Assembly: GCA_019914945.1 (NCBI GenBank)
Contig: CM034111.1
Span: 3,286,001 to 3,350,000 of the forward strand
Direction: 5' to 3'
Origin: Typha latifolia
Lineage: Eukaryota > Streptophyta > Magnoliopsida > Poales > Typhaceae
DNA: 64,000 nucleotides
Positions 38,740-50,100 of this stretch are shown here, piece by piece (position 1 is the first letter of the stretch; every line of letters begins with the position of its first letter). The notes beneath the pieces were generated by a model that did no database searches, was not told the origin of the DNA, and was given only the letters and a program-made list of their open reading frames with translations. The translations under genes and the position numbers were made by a program.

Positions 38740-39321
38740 ATGGACCTCCTCGAAATGCCCCTGGAGGCCTTCGCCTTCCGCCTCTACTCCCTCCCCGCCG
38801 CCGGCGGATCCATCTTGGCCTGGCTCGCCGTCATCGCCGCAGCCGTCAGCCTCTGGCGAATCAGGGCCGTCGGTTCCAGATCCGACGCGTCGCCTCTCTT
38901 CCAACCCCCTCCTCAGGCGCGAACCGCAGCGCCTCCGCCGTCGGACCGGGAGCGCGACCAGCCGGAGCCCGAGCAGAAGCCGATTGCGTCGTCCGCGTGC
39001 CGCCGCTTGGAGGCGGGCTCCCCCAAGGTCCGCTTCACGGCGTACTACGACGGGCGCTGCCGGGTGGGCGACGGCGGCGACGAGGAGAGGGAGACGGAGG
39101 CGGACGATGACGTCGTCAGTGACGGCGTCGAGGTAGGTGACGGTGAGATGACGGCGCCGTTGGGGTGGGAGGGAGTTGCGATTAGGAGGAAAGTAGACTT
39201 CGCTTGGTACCGTTACCAGGACATGACGGCGCTTAACGGCAGCATCGTGAGGTTATGGGATGGAAACGGCGAGTTAACGGCGAGCCCACGCAGGAGGGGC
39301 AAAATTGGAATATACTATTAG
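38740..39321 (+). CDS. Small plant-specific protein with one N-terminal membrane segment
   Basis: A single-exon frame of 193 aa starting MDLLEMPLEAFAFRLYSLP. A hydrophobic segment at about residues 22-40 (GGSILAWLAVIAAAVSLWRI) should cross or anchor in a membrane. A Pro/acid-rich linker follows, then SPKVRFTAYYDGRCRVG (about 93-109), an acidic patch, and a C-terminal block GWEGVAIRRKVDFAWYRYQD with MTALNGSIVRLWDG. I recognise this pattern (KVRFTAYYD, WYRYQDLTxLNGxVVRLWDG) from uncharacterised plant transmembrane proteins; no function is known to me. GC-rich codon use contrasts with its AT-rich surroundings, as in other genes of the window. The start is well placed in front of the family's N-terminal membrane segment. 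Copies A and B of a dispersed repeat flank it. Confidence 0.85.
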   Translation: MDLLEMPLEAFAFRLYSLPAAGGSILAWLAVIAAAVSLWRIRAVGSRSDASPLFQPPPQARTAAPPPSDRERDQPEPEQKPIASSACRRLEAGSPKVRFTAYYDGRCRVGDGGDEERETEADDDVVSDGVEVGDGEMTAPLGWEGVAIRRKVDFAWYRYQDMTALNGSIVRLWDGNGELTASPRRRGKIGIYY

Positions 39322-40048
39322 GGAGGAACTCAATAAAATGTGTATATAATAAAATATTAGTCTCCCAATATTAATCAATTTAGCCCTTATTATTGTATCT
39401 ATCTACCTTTATTTCTGTAAAAAGTTTCTTACCTAACTTTTGTTATCAAATTATCAAACTATTGATGAGGACGTGGCATCTAGTGGAGATGGTATTAAAT
39501 TAAATCGTATAAATTGTAGACTCTTGACTTAAGTTGGAGAGATTAGTCGAGAGTACAATATTAGTTTAACAATAATTATTGGTTGTACCATTATTTGTTG
39601 CACCAACCGACCGAGTACATAAACCAAAACAATTTGCGTGACTTTGATTAATTATGGCATTATTAACTCAAGCTCTTTATATGATAAACTAAAACAATTC
39701 GTGGAGAGAATATAATATTTGTTGTTTGTTTTCTTTTTCTTAGAAGTATATAATTTATTTGGGATGTTGTAACTTCTCACACTCTTTATAGAAAGAAGAA
39801 ACAAAAATATGCTGGGATTAGGGCTGTCAAATTATTAATTTATATTATATAAAAGTTATATAGTTGATCCTAATTTGATGGCTATCATTTCAGTCAGCTT
39901 TATTTTAATAGTTTATTCTTATCTATTTTTTTTTCCCTGTGACCTATCGCATCTCTTGTTCCATCTTTCTCGTCTCTTCTTCTTGGACGAGAACGAATAC
40001 GTCGTGAATGAGATTAATTCTAGAATAATTTTTCACTCTTTTATTCAA

Positions 40049-40375
40049 AAATAAGGTTAATTCTATAATAAATATTTCTCTTTATTATTTTTAAAATAAA
40101 ATTTTTATTTCAGGAATAACTATTCTCGTGTTCACTTATATTTTAGTAATAATTATCTTTGATGTGATATAAATTAAAGAAAAAGAGGAAAAAAATATAT
40201 TTTTTATTTATTATGAAATTACAATGAATACCCTTTGATTTGATATAAAATAAGTTAATAAGATAGATCTCAATGATAAATTAGTAATTATGTCAGTGTG
40301 TGACATAAAATGAATAGTATTTGTGTTCTAGAATATGAAATAAATAATTATATTTTAAAATAAGAAAAAGTTTTT
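40049..40375 (+). repeat. Dispersed AT-rich repeat, copy B
   Basis: The sequence AATAAGGTTAATTCTATAAT, then TTTCTCTTTATTATTTTTAA, then CTTTGATTTGATATAAAAT matches 37799-38175 in order and orientation with moderate divergence. Together the two copies bracket the small membrane-protein gene in direct orientation about 2.2 kb apart. Confidence 0.8.
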
Positions 40376-41368
40376 CGAAGTTAACGTTGCCTTAATCTAT
40401 CTCTCTCCAAATGATCGATGTATTTACAAAAAACTGGGGTGAAAAATGTAATTTATAGATTCCTTCCTTATATAGGTTTGTATAGATGTTAATCAAATTT
40501 GTGGGCTTAAGCTTCCACACCTCGACTTATTTGCTGGCAATACCCTACTCCAGCTTTTCTTACGCTGGGAATTCCTTAGGCCCCAATAAGCTCGGGGGAG
40601 CAGGGTTTATTCTTTGTTCCTCTACGGGCTCATTGACTATAGATGACAGTCAATTTGGCCGGCTCCACTCTACTTTGGCTTTATGCTTTTTTTTTTGTTG
40701 AAAGAATGTTCTTAGATTATTGTCATTCACTAAAGAGGATTACAAATAGATTTCAGCTGCTCTCTATTCCAGTGGCCAAAGGACTTGGTGTGGAGAGCGT
40801 GTTGCGCTACATTGTGAGCATACTAATTGTTGCACCGCTAGTATACCCTATTTTGATCCATAGATTTTTTGAGAGGAGGAATTTGCAGTTAAGAATAATA
40901 TGGTGCGCTGTCCAACTCGGGCTAACTTTAGAGGAAATAATCCAGTTGCTGCTTGGCGGTCATTGAATAGCCAAGTTTCATCATTTGGAGGAAGAGTGCT
41001 GAGAACACTTAGCCTGATGAGAATGGTCTGCGATTTATCTTCAAAGGGCTCAAGTAGTTGCCAAGGAAAATAGATTTGGCAAAAGGAGGCGAGGTGGCAA
41101 GCTTGAGCTAAAGAAAGTTGCCAATCTTGCCAAGTTGTGCATTGCACCACGCCACGTCAACCTAGCTTGCGCAGATCTGATAGGCATTAGGTTCCTTTTG
41201 CCTCATTCCTTCATTAGTCAGCTCAATGTAGCTCGAGGTAGAGATGTGGTCGAAAGAGCTCAATCTTCTCGTCAGGTGGACAACTTCTTTAGGGGTGAAA
41301 ATCTTGTTGTGGAAGATTCTCACATCTTGCTTCTAGAGAACCAAAGCAAATTAAAATAATAGATAACA

Positions 41369-43270
41369 TTATCCATGGACAGCTCTAAGTGAAGGGTTAG
41401 AATCCATTTTTTGTTGTGAGGAGTAAGGAGCAGTAGTTTTGATACCCGGCTTGCACGCAAGCCAAGTTGCTCTTGAGAACGAGCAACTAAACAAAATATG
41501 GTCTATAGTTTTGCTGGCTGAGGAACACATGGGGCATAAGTTGTCGACCTCCGAGAGGCGTCTGTGCAAGATAGCTCTAATAGGTATTGCATAAACTAGG
41601 CATCGCAAAAGAAAAGTTTTAACTCTTGGAAGCAAGATCTTAGAGCGCTAGTTAGGGACCATATCTTCATGGATCTATTTCATGAGGGAGAACTAAACCA
41701 GTCCTCATTAGTGAGAGCATTGTAGGCTGTATTGGCAGTGAAGATTTTATCCTTCGCTGAAGACTAGAAGAGCTTGTTTGTCTGAGGGCTAATATAAGTG
41801 TTTAAAATACAAGCATCAATTGTGTGACAAAAGATGCTGTAGATAAGAGGGCGGTTCTATGAACCATCAGAGATGAGATCACGGACAAGGTTTATGGAGC
41901 TACGGATATGTAGATTCTCCAAAACAGTAGGGAACAAGGATCAGTAAGAATAGATATGGAAGCACCATTCCCTACTATCCAATGAGCATACATAAAGAGA
42001 GTATCCTTTACTTTGAAAATAGAAGACCATGTTGCTGAGCATATTTCTTTGAGGATATCTGCCAGAAAGAACTTGAAGGGAAATACTTTGTTTTAAGAAG
42101 AGTGGACCAATCTGCTATAGGGTTTACCAAGAGACGCCAAGCTAGTTTTAGTATGAGAGCTATGTTGATCAGACTCACATGTCGAACCCTTAGTCCCCTA
42201 TTGATAGAGATCTATAGATTAGATCCTATTTTCACAAGAAGAGGTGTTCCCATAATTTTTGACTCCCTACGAAAAACTCCGAATAACATCATTCAACTCT
42301 TTTAACAGATATTTAGGAAGATTGACACGAGCTATGAAATAAACAAGAATCGCACTAAGAACTGACTTGATGAGCATTAATCTACTTGCCTGGGAGAGAA
42401 GATGGCCCTTCCAAGTTGCCAACCAAGCTTTAACCTTGAAAAAGTAGGCTTGATTCTTCAATGTTGGGAGGAGTAAAGGGTAGCCAAGATAGTTATCTCC
42501 TGCTTGTATAAACTTCAACTCAAGTGCATTGAGAATAAGTGCTCTCTTTGCTGGATCAATTTGGTTGCTGAAAAGAATAGAAGATTTATTGTAGTTTAGC
42601 TCTTGGCTTGAGATAGAGCAAAATCGGTCGACGATATCAATGATGGTGGAAACTTCCTTTTGTGAAGCTTTTCCAAATATCAATAGGTCATCAAGCAGTA
42701 TGAGCAATCTTTATGTCTTTGAGGAGACTGTCCCTAGACACGACATTGAAGAAGAATGAGAGTATATTTGTGCCGAGAATAAATAAATAAGGGGAGATTG
42801 GGCATCCATGCCTCAGACCCTTTGTAGGCTTGAAAAACTCGCTTATGTTACTATTTACCTCAATAGTCAACATAGCAGAGGATATACATTGATAGATAAG
42901 CTTTGTGTACGTCTCAAGGAAACTATAGAGGAGTTAAGGAAGTGAACTATCTCATGAGCAATGACCTAATTAAAGGCCCCTTTGAAAGATCGATTTGAGA
43001 AGGAGAAAAACCTTCATGCTCATAGAGGAGTTAAGGAAGTGAACTATCTCATGAGCAATGACCTAATTATCAATGATTTGTTTTTTAGGAACAAATACTT
43101 TTTGAGCATCAAGAATGAGATAAGGGAGGGGGAGTTTCATTCTAGCAGCAAACATCTTTGCATTAATTTTGTAAATAGTGTTACATAGTCCAATTGATCT
43201 ATAATCATTTATTGCCATAGGCAAGTTTTTCTTCTATTCTATTAATGCCTTCATCAAGGATCTCGGTCGT
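41369..43270 (-). mobile_element. Decayed LINE (L1-type) reverse transcriptase
   Basis: On the minus strand, fragments of a plant non-LTR reverse transcriptase appear in the right order. NDYRSIGLCNTIYKINAKMF lies near 43220; KKQIIDN and VIAHEIVHFLNSS follow near 43060; FFKPTKGLRHGCPISPYLFI lies near 42820. The post-catalytic region (LNYNKSSILFSN, then DNYLGYPLLLPTLK and LMLIKSVLSAIL) spans 42700-42270. A zf-RVT-like end (LRRCL-type block, then LCPMCSSASKTIDHILFSCS) lies at 41635-41500. Stops and frame changes interrupt it throughout and no second intact ORF is present, so it is inactive. The catalytic YxDD box is not intact; LLDDLLIF occupies its place. Confidence 0.85.
42925..43069. repeat. 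48-bp direct repeat inside the LINE
   Basis: ATAGAGGAGTTAAGGAAGTG and the following 28 bases (through ACCTAATTA) occur at 42925-42972 and again at 43022-43069, essentially identical, 97 bases apart. On the LINE strand both copies encode VIAHEIVHFLNSS, a reverse transcriptase motif. Confidence 0.93.
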
Positions 43271-44152
43271 GAAGAAGTTGGTGATTGAACGACAAACCAC
43301 ATGCTTTATGCTCATAAGGAGGCTCTTTTCTTTATCAAACGAAAATGAATCTCACTCCTTTTTGTGGAGAGTGATGTTCGGTTAACGTCTTGAGAGGGAT
43401 CCACCCCCACCCCTTGGACTGTTCTTCACCTAACTAATGCCTGTATTCCTCTTATAACTATATTAAGTTTAACCATATCTATTAGGAAGCTAACAAGTCT
43501 GTGAATTGCTTAGTGAATTTGGGTTGAACTATGAGATATAGATGCACTTGGGAAGGATTTTCCTTGACCAACTGTTTGTGTGTTTTGGCCACATTAGCTT
43601 CTTTTGTAATCATGGTAGTTGATTAATACAAATTTTCCCCTTTTGTGCTCCACGTGTCATCGGATCCAAATCAAAATCCATTAGGAATTTGAGTCGGTTA
43701 GCGTGTTAGCGACTTATTTATTTCCTTATCTAACTCTTTATAAGATAATTTTCGGATAGACCATCATATCTAGATTGAATTTTAAACAAATTATGATTTT
43801 TTTTAACACAACTAACACAAAATACCAAGAGTTAAGAAAATAATTTATATGTCAAATACATATAAATTTTGCAAATCAATCTCTACAAATAATATATAAC
43901 ACATGATTAGTAATAATATTAGTATTCACTATTTAAATAATTAAACTAAAAATTATAAATTATTTAAATATTATATGGATAAACGGATACCCAATATCTA
44001 TATCCATATGAAAAATTATATCTAACCATATCCGAATCCGTATCCGGATCTGGTTGGAATTTTTCACCCAAATCTGATCCGGATCGGAGCAGATAGCCGT
44101 CCGGGTCTCGGATAAACTCCGACCCGTTTTCACGCCTAGTTCCTCAAATAAA

Positions 44153-44166
44153 TAGGGTTTTGGGCC
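44153..44166 (+). promoter_or_regulatory. Abutting telo-box and site II motif before RRP12
   Basis: TAGGGTTT (reverse AAACCCTA, telo-box) is followed without a gap by TGGGCC (site II), 26-39 bases before the RRP12 ATG. In Arabidopsis this pair marks promoters of ribosomal-protein and ribosome-biogenesis genes and is read by Myb-type and TCP factors. Its occurrence before a ribosome-biogenesis gene fits that rule. It could lie in the leader or core promoter. Confidence 0.65.
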
Positions 44167-44191
44167 TCGTCTTAACCCTCTCTCTTCCGCC

Positions 44192-47100
44192 ATGGATGAA
44201 CTAGACATGGAAGTCGAATCCGGAGACCTCAGCGCCGACTTCTCGGCGGGAATCCTTTCCCGGCTCCAGAACTCCTCCAGGGAGGACCACCAGCACATGT
44301 GCGCCGCCATCGGCGCCATGGCCCAAGCGCTCAAGGACCAGGGGATGCCCCTAACTCCGGTCGCCTACTTCAGCGCCACCACCGCCTCCCTCGATCGCCT
44401 CTCTCGTGACCCCGCCGCCGCCGCCTCGGATCCCGTCACAGCTTCCCTCCTATCCTTCCTCTCCACTTCCCTCCCTAGAGTCCCTGTTGCAGTCTTGAGA
44501 AGCAAGGGAGCTTCGGTTGCTCAGTCAGTCGTTCACATTCTAGGATTGCAGTCTCTTCCGGATGGCGGCGTGAAGGCAGGGTTGAAGTGCCTTGCTCATC
44601 TCATCGTGGTTGGGGATAAGTCGAATTGGGAGAGTTTGTCCCCTTTTTATGGAGTTGTTCTAAGCTTTGCCACAGATCACCGGCCAAAGGTAATGTAAAA
44701 AGTTTCTTCTTTGGATGATGTCGGCCGTCCTTTTGTGTTTAGTTTATCACATATGCTGTGTATATCTAATATCTTCCCAAAAGATGCGATATTTGATCAA
44801 TTCTTTCCTTCGCGTTCAAATTCTTGATTCGAAATATATATTTAATTATTGACATTTGACTTATTCTGGGATCATGTGTTAATGAATGTAATGTTTCTAT
44901 AATTTGTCTTGAAGAGGCTGAGTTGGATCTCTGTATGCTTGTAAAAACAATAATTTTTTCTTTTTTGTTGTAGACATAACAAATCGGTATAGTTTTCTTT
45001 GTTTTTAGAGGGAATTTATTGCTTTACGAATTTTTCAAGCTGAATAGAAATTTTCTGTCATGTTAGCAGACTATATTGGCAAAAGAAAACGAGCACCCAC
45101 TATTAGCAAAAAAAATAGTTGAAATATTTTCTCTGTATCATATTGTTTCTTGTAGAGAAAAAAGAAGAAGTTTCTCTGATGATACAAATAATTCATTCAA
45201 GATATAGAGCATAATTTTCATATATATGAGACACGTACCTAAGTGCTTGATGGGTTGCATTGCAGGTGAGAAAGCAGTCCCACTCATGTCTGCATGATAT
45301 ACTTCAGAGTTTCCAAAAGTTGGCAGTTTTGGTGCTGGCAAGCGAAAGAATCACAACAATTTTTGAGCGGTTTCTTTTGCTTGCTGGTGGATCCACTTCT
45401 GCAAATGCAGGTAAAAAGGAAGAAGGAACGAAAGGAGCTATTGAAGTTATATATATATTAAATGCTCTGAAGGATTGTCTTCCTCTTATGGCGGTAAAAT
45501 CTACTAATGTCATCTTGAAGTACTTCAAATCTCTATTGGATTTGCGTCAACCTGTAGTGACAAAGATTATATTGGAGGTTTTGCAATCTCTTTGTAACAA
45601 ATCTTCTTCGGAGGTTAATCCTGAACTATTGTTGGATCTCTTGTGCTCATTAGCACTGTCTTTCTCTTCTGAGGAGAAATCAGCAGATGAAATGGCATCA
45701 GCTGCACGTTTATTACATGTCGGTATGAAAAAGATTTGCAATCTAAACAAGCAGATATGCGTTGTGAAGCTTCCACTCATATTCAATGCCCTTGGAGGTT
45801 AGTTTATAGCTTAATAGCTTGCGATTATTGTGCCTAAAGTGTTTTATTTCCCTGGTACATGATACATTTCTTCTTTCGTCATTTGTTAGACATGTTAGCA
45901 AGTGAGCACGAGGAAGCAGCATCTGCTGCTATGGAAGCTTTGAAGGGTTTAATGCATTCTTGCATTGATAAAAGGTTGGCTGAACAGGGTGTCAATCAGA
46001 TCAAGGCAAGACAAAAAGGGGTAAAGTCTGGGCCTACAGTCATCGAAAAGATTTGTGCGGTACTTGAAGGGTTTCTGGGCGTTCGCTATAATGCTGTTTG
46101 GGACTTATCGTTTCACATTCTATCATCCGCTTTTGATATTCTAGGTGAATTCTTGTTTATGTTTCTTCACTTTTTGATTGGATATACTAGTTTTTTTGTG
46201 AATTTTGCCAGTAAACTTACTTGAACCTTTATTCTTATGACTGTTGTCTTTGATAATAAGAAACAGTTTTAGGCTTGTGTTTAATGCTTGTATAAACTCC
46301 ATTACATGGAGAGAGCTAGTACATTACTACTGAAATACTACATTCTACTAAGATAAGCAGACAAGCTGTAAATAGCTATCAAAAGGCTGAACAGAGATGC
46401 GTTTTTTTTATGTAGAACTATTGGTAACAGTCTATACTTAGTAAATTGGAGAATGGACGAAAAATTAAGTCTTGGATTGCTAGGTTCCAATGAAACAAAA
46501 TTTCACAGAGAAAAGGGTTGCCCAGTAACAAATATTTGAAAATAGAACTTTAGATTTCATCTGTTTGGATTGATAGCATATTAGCGCGTAGGTGTCAACT
46601 TGGAATGTCATCAGCTTCAATAAATGATTCTGAAGTACAAAAGTTTCTGAAAGTAGATTTTAAATGGTAGTTTCTTGTTTCTTGTACAATTGGACCGCAT
46701 AATGGTGTCTTAGACAAGGGGTTTATTTAGAGGGCTATCGCTAGACACTTGACATGTCATGCTTACATCCTTGTAATTACATTTATCACCCATATTCGAC
46801 TGGACAAAGTAATAGGTTGGGATATATTGTCCCTACCACTTCCAAACACAACCGAAGGGTTTAACAATAACTACTTGATTACTTGAGCTTGATAAGAGGA
46901 AACATTCACATCTGATTTTAAAGGGGAATATGATCCTTTAGGATTCTTGCATACTTGATGTAAGTATGAATATCTTTTATGTGACAATATATGGATGTAT
47001 CCCAGATTGCATATTCTTCTGCATATGCAGCTATCTAGCTTATGGTCAATCTGTATGTTTCGCCATGCATGCTTATTGCCTTTTAGAATATTGCTGTTAA

Positions 47101-50100
47101 ATATTAGGGCTGTCAAAATGAATGAGCCGAGCTCGGCTTGTTTTGAATTGAGCGAAAACTAAACCAAAAACATGGCTCATTTATTAAATGAGCCAAGCCA
47201 GAGCCGGAGCTAGCTTGCTTAGACTCGACTCGAAAGAAATATTATTTATTAATATAAATATATATTACATATATGTATATCCATAGCCATTATATCTTTG
47301 ATCTAATGGCTCATTTAAGATTTTTGAGCTCATTAAAGACTTAGGCTCACTTAAAAGTTGGGCTTGTTTAAGGCTTTTGGGCACATTTTGAAAATTGGCT
47401 TGATTAAGGCTTGAACTTGGCCCGAACTCAACGTGGCTCGGCCTGTTTGCACCCATAGTAATTTTCGAGGATTTTCTCATGAATATGTAGATATTAATTA
47501 GAAAAATCTTTTCATCTCCCCCATCTTTGTATTGAAGCCGAGAGGATCCCTTCGTGATGGTGATTGTGCTCATCACTTCTTGTAATGATGAACATAGTAT
47601 CATGTCATTTACTTGATTGCTGTAGATAAAATCATAAAATTATTAAAATAATAAAAATATGTATATACTGAAGTATTACTAGATTCAACTTTCTTAAGCC
47701 TTGAAATCTTATGTATAATATAATTGGGAAATCTACAGGGGAGTCTTCATGCTATCTAATGGCAGAAGCACTTAAGAGTCTTGCAGATTTACACAATGAA
47801 GATTTACCTTACAGAAAGCAGGTAAGCTATTTATTTTACGAGTCTTTTCATGTTATAAGTTCCAGTCATTAAAGTGAGGTTCCCACATTATGTAAGTGTT
47901 AATATTGGTTACATTTTGTTCTTGTTGTAAATTCTGTAGTGATCCCACATTATGTAAGTGTTAATATTGGTTACATTTTGTTCTTGTTGTAAATTCTATA
48001 GTGATACTTCTCTTTCTGTATTTATATGGTTAATACGATTGTAGGAACTTTCTGTTTTTTTTTTTTTGCAAAGTCAAAGTAACAATTAACAATAATCTTT
48101 TAATATTACATTATGATATGTAATAGTCTTGATGTTTATGTAAGTAAAAGTCGCTTGTACTTCATCTTTTCAATTATTTCTCCTCCTCTGTCCTTGTCCT
48201 ATTATGAACTAATGCCTTCATTGCCTCGTTTTTTTTCTCTCTTCTCTTTTGTCTTCCATATAAAGGGTCTTTAAATGTAACAGCATCAACAAATCCCAAC
48301 TATTCGGGGGTGACTGGGTTTCAAAATATAGTGCAGGATTTCTTTTTTGTTTTGTATTTTTGCCGCTTAGGAACTTCTTGCAACACATGTTGCTTTCTAT
48401 TATTTTCTTCTGAAAAAGGAGATGTTATCTTTGTGCATTAAGTCATTTCCTGTAATTGTCAAAATTTAATGTGCTATGCTAATCATATAGTTGTACTGTC
48501 TATATTTTTTCCACTGGAGTGCTACTAGGTTATATAGGTTGAAATTTCATGTTCAACTACAACCTTGTATGAACCTGGTGTTATTTTTCATTACGGGTTG
48601 ATTCTGTTGTATGACTTGGCCAGTAAGACTTGATGTACCTTCTTTCCATACTATGGGATTTACTCTTTCTTTGTTTTGCAGCTTATTGAATGTCTTGGGT
48701 CAGCAATTGCAGCAATGGGGCCTAAGGAATTTTTAAATGTTTTACATGTTCAAAGTATCTGTGAAGCCAATGCATGGCTTCTTCCTATATTAAAGCAACA
48801 CATGGTTGGTGCTAGTTTAAGTTTTTTCTTGACAGATATTTTGAAAATGATTAGCAGCTTACAAGAAGATATCACTAAGGTATTGATAATTTCGTTGAGA
48901 ACTTGAGCTCTTTTCTTTTACGCACTTGATAATGGATGTCCATTTGAACAGCTTGTAAGGGAAGATAAGCCTTACTCAGCTAAGAGAGTCGAAGGCTTCG
49001 CATATTCACTATGGTCTTTGTTGCCTTCCTTCTGCAAGTATCCTTGTGACACAGCAAGTACCTTTGAAGATCTTCAGAATGTATTATGTGATGTTCTCCG
49101 TAAAGAGCCCAACTTGCATGGGGTAGTCTGCTCCAGTCTTCAGGTGCTTCTTTTTGTCACTGATAGTCAATGTCCAAGTTTTTTCCCTTAATTCATATAA
49201 TGTTAGTGGTTTACATTTTTCCCTTCTCTTTTGGTGCTAGATTCTAATTCAGCAGAACAAGAATATAATTTCTGAATCTAAAGAGAAAATTGAGATTGAG
49301 GATGAACTAAGCAATTCTGAAAGAAGAGCGAAGGACCGGTATACCAAAGAAGTAGCAGAAGAAAATTTGAAAGCTATGTGTGCTTTCTCTCCAAAGTTTT
49401 TGAAAGTTCTATACTCTATATTGTTGGAAGCTTCAAAAGACACTGGTGGCTGCTTGCAGGTATGGGGTTTCTTTTTTCTATTTTGTGGTTTTGTAACTTT
49501 AAGGTTCTTGTATATGTTTGCAATTTTGCTATGCTTTGTACCATTTAGTTATCTTTACAATATATATGTTTTCTATAATATTTTTTATTTCAAAGGATCT
49601 ATATCCCAGCCTTCTAATTTATTAGGGGTTCAGGATTTAAGGACCTAAATCAAGAAAATAACCTAATCAAGTGAATCTTTGATTAGATATACACGCACAC
49701 TCATATGCGTGTGTACCATGGTTTGAAGTTTCAATTTTGGAGGTTCAAATCAGAGTTTTAGTTTTTTTTTCCGGTCTTTTTTAAATAATAAAAACTCTAG
49801 AAAATTCTAAAAACAAACAGAAATTTAAGAAAAATATCATAAAATTTTAGAATTAGAAAAATTAAGATATGTCAGAAAAGATCTACTACTCGCATTTTAT
49901 GAAGAAACAAACCAATAGTCACTATGCATTTTATGAGGAAACAAACCAATAGTCACTACAAACGGAGGATGGCTACAGTTTGGAGAGAGGGAAAGAGAGA
50001 GGGAAGGAGACCTTTGGTTGAGGAAGCTCTCAATCTCTTTTATGAGAGTTAAGAGCATCTAATGGCTCTAAAGCTTTAGTTAATGTAAAAGGAAATAAAT

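Larger units (their letters stand above)
39322..44191. other. Repeat-rich gap before RRP12
   Basis: Contains repeat copy B (40049-40375), an isolated TAGGGCTGTCAAATTA at about 39819 that resembles one end of an hAT-type element, open but unidentified frames around 40486-41360, a decayed LINE on the minus strand (about 43270-41369), AT-rich spacer, and the RRP12 promoter with a run of GGATCCGAAT-like pyrimidine/purine repeats at about 44020-44110. No intact gene is visible. Confidence 0.55.

Noticed and set aside
40486..40966. Possible RNase H domain of the LINE, on the + strand (GPNKLGGAGFILCSSTG)
   Set aside because: The similarity is limited to one glycine-rich block, the strand is opposite to the LINE, and no catalytic residues could be placed.
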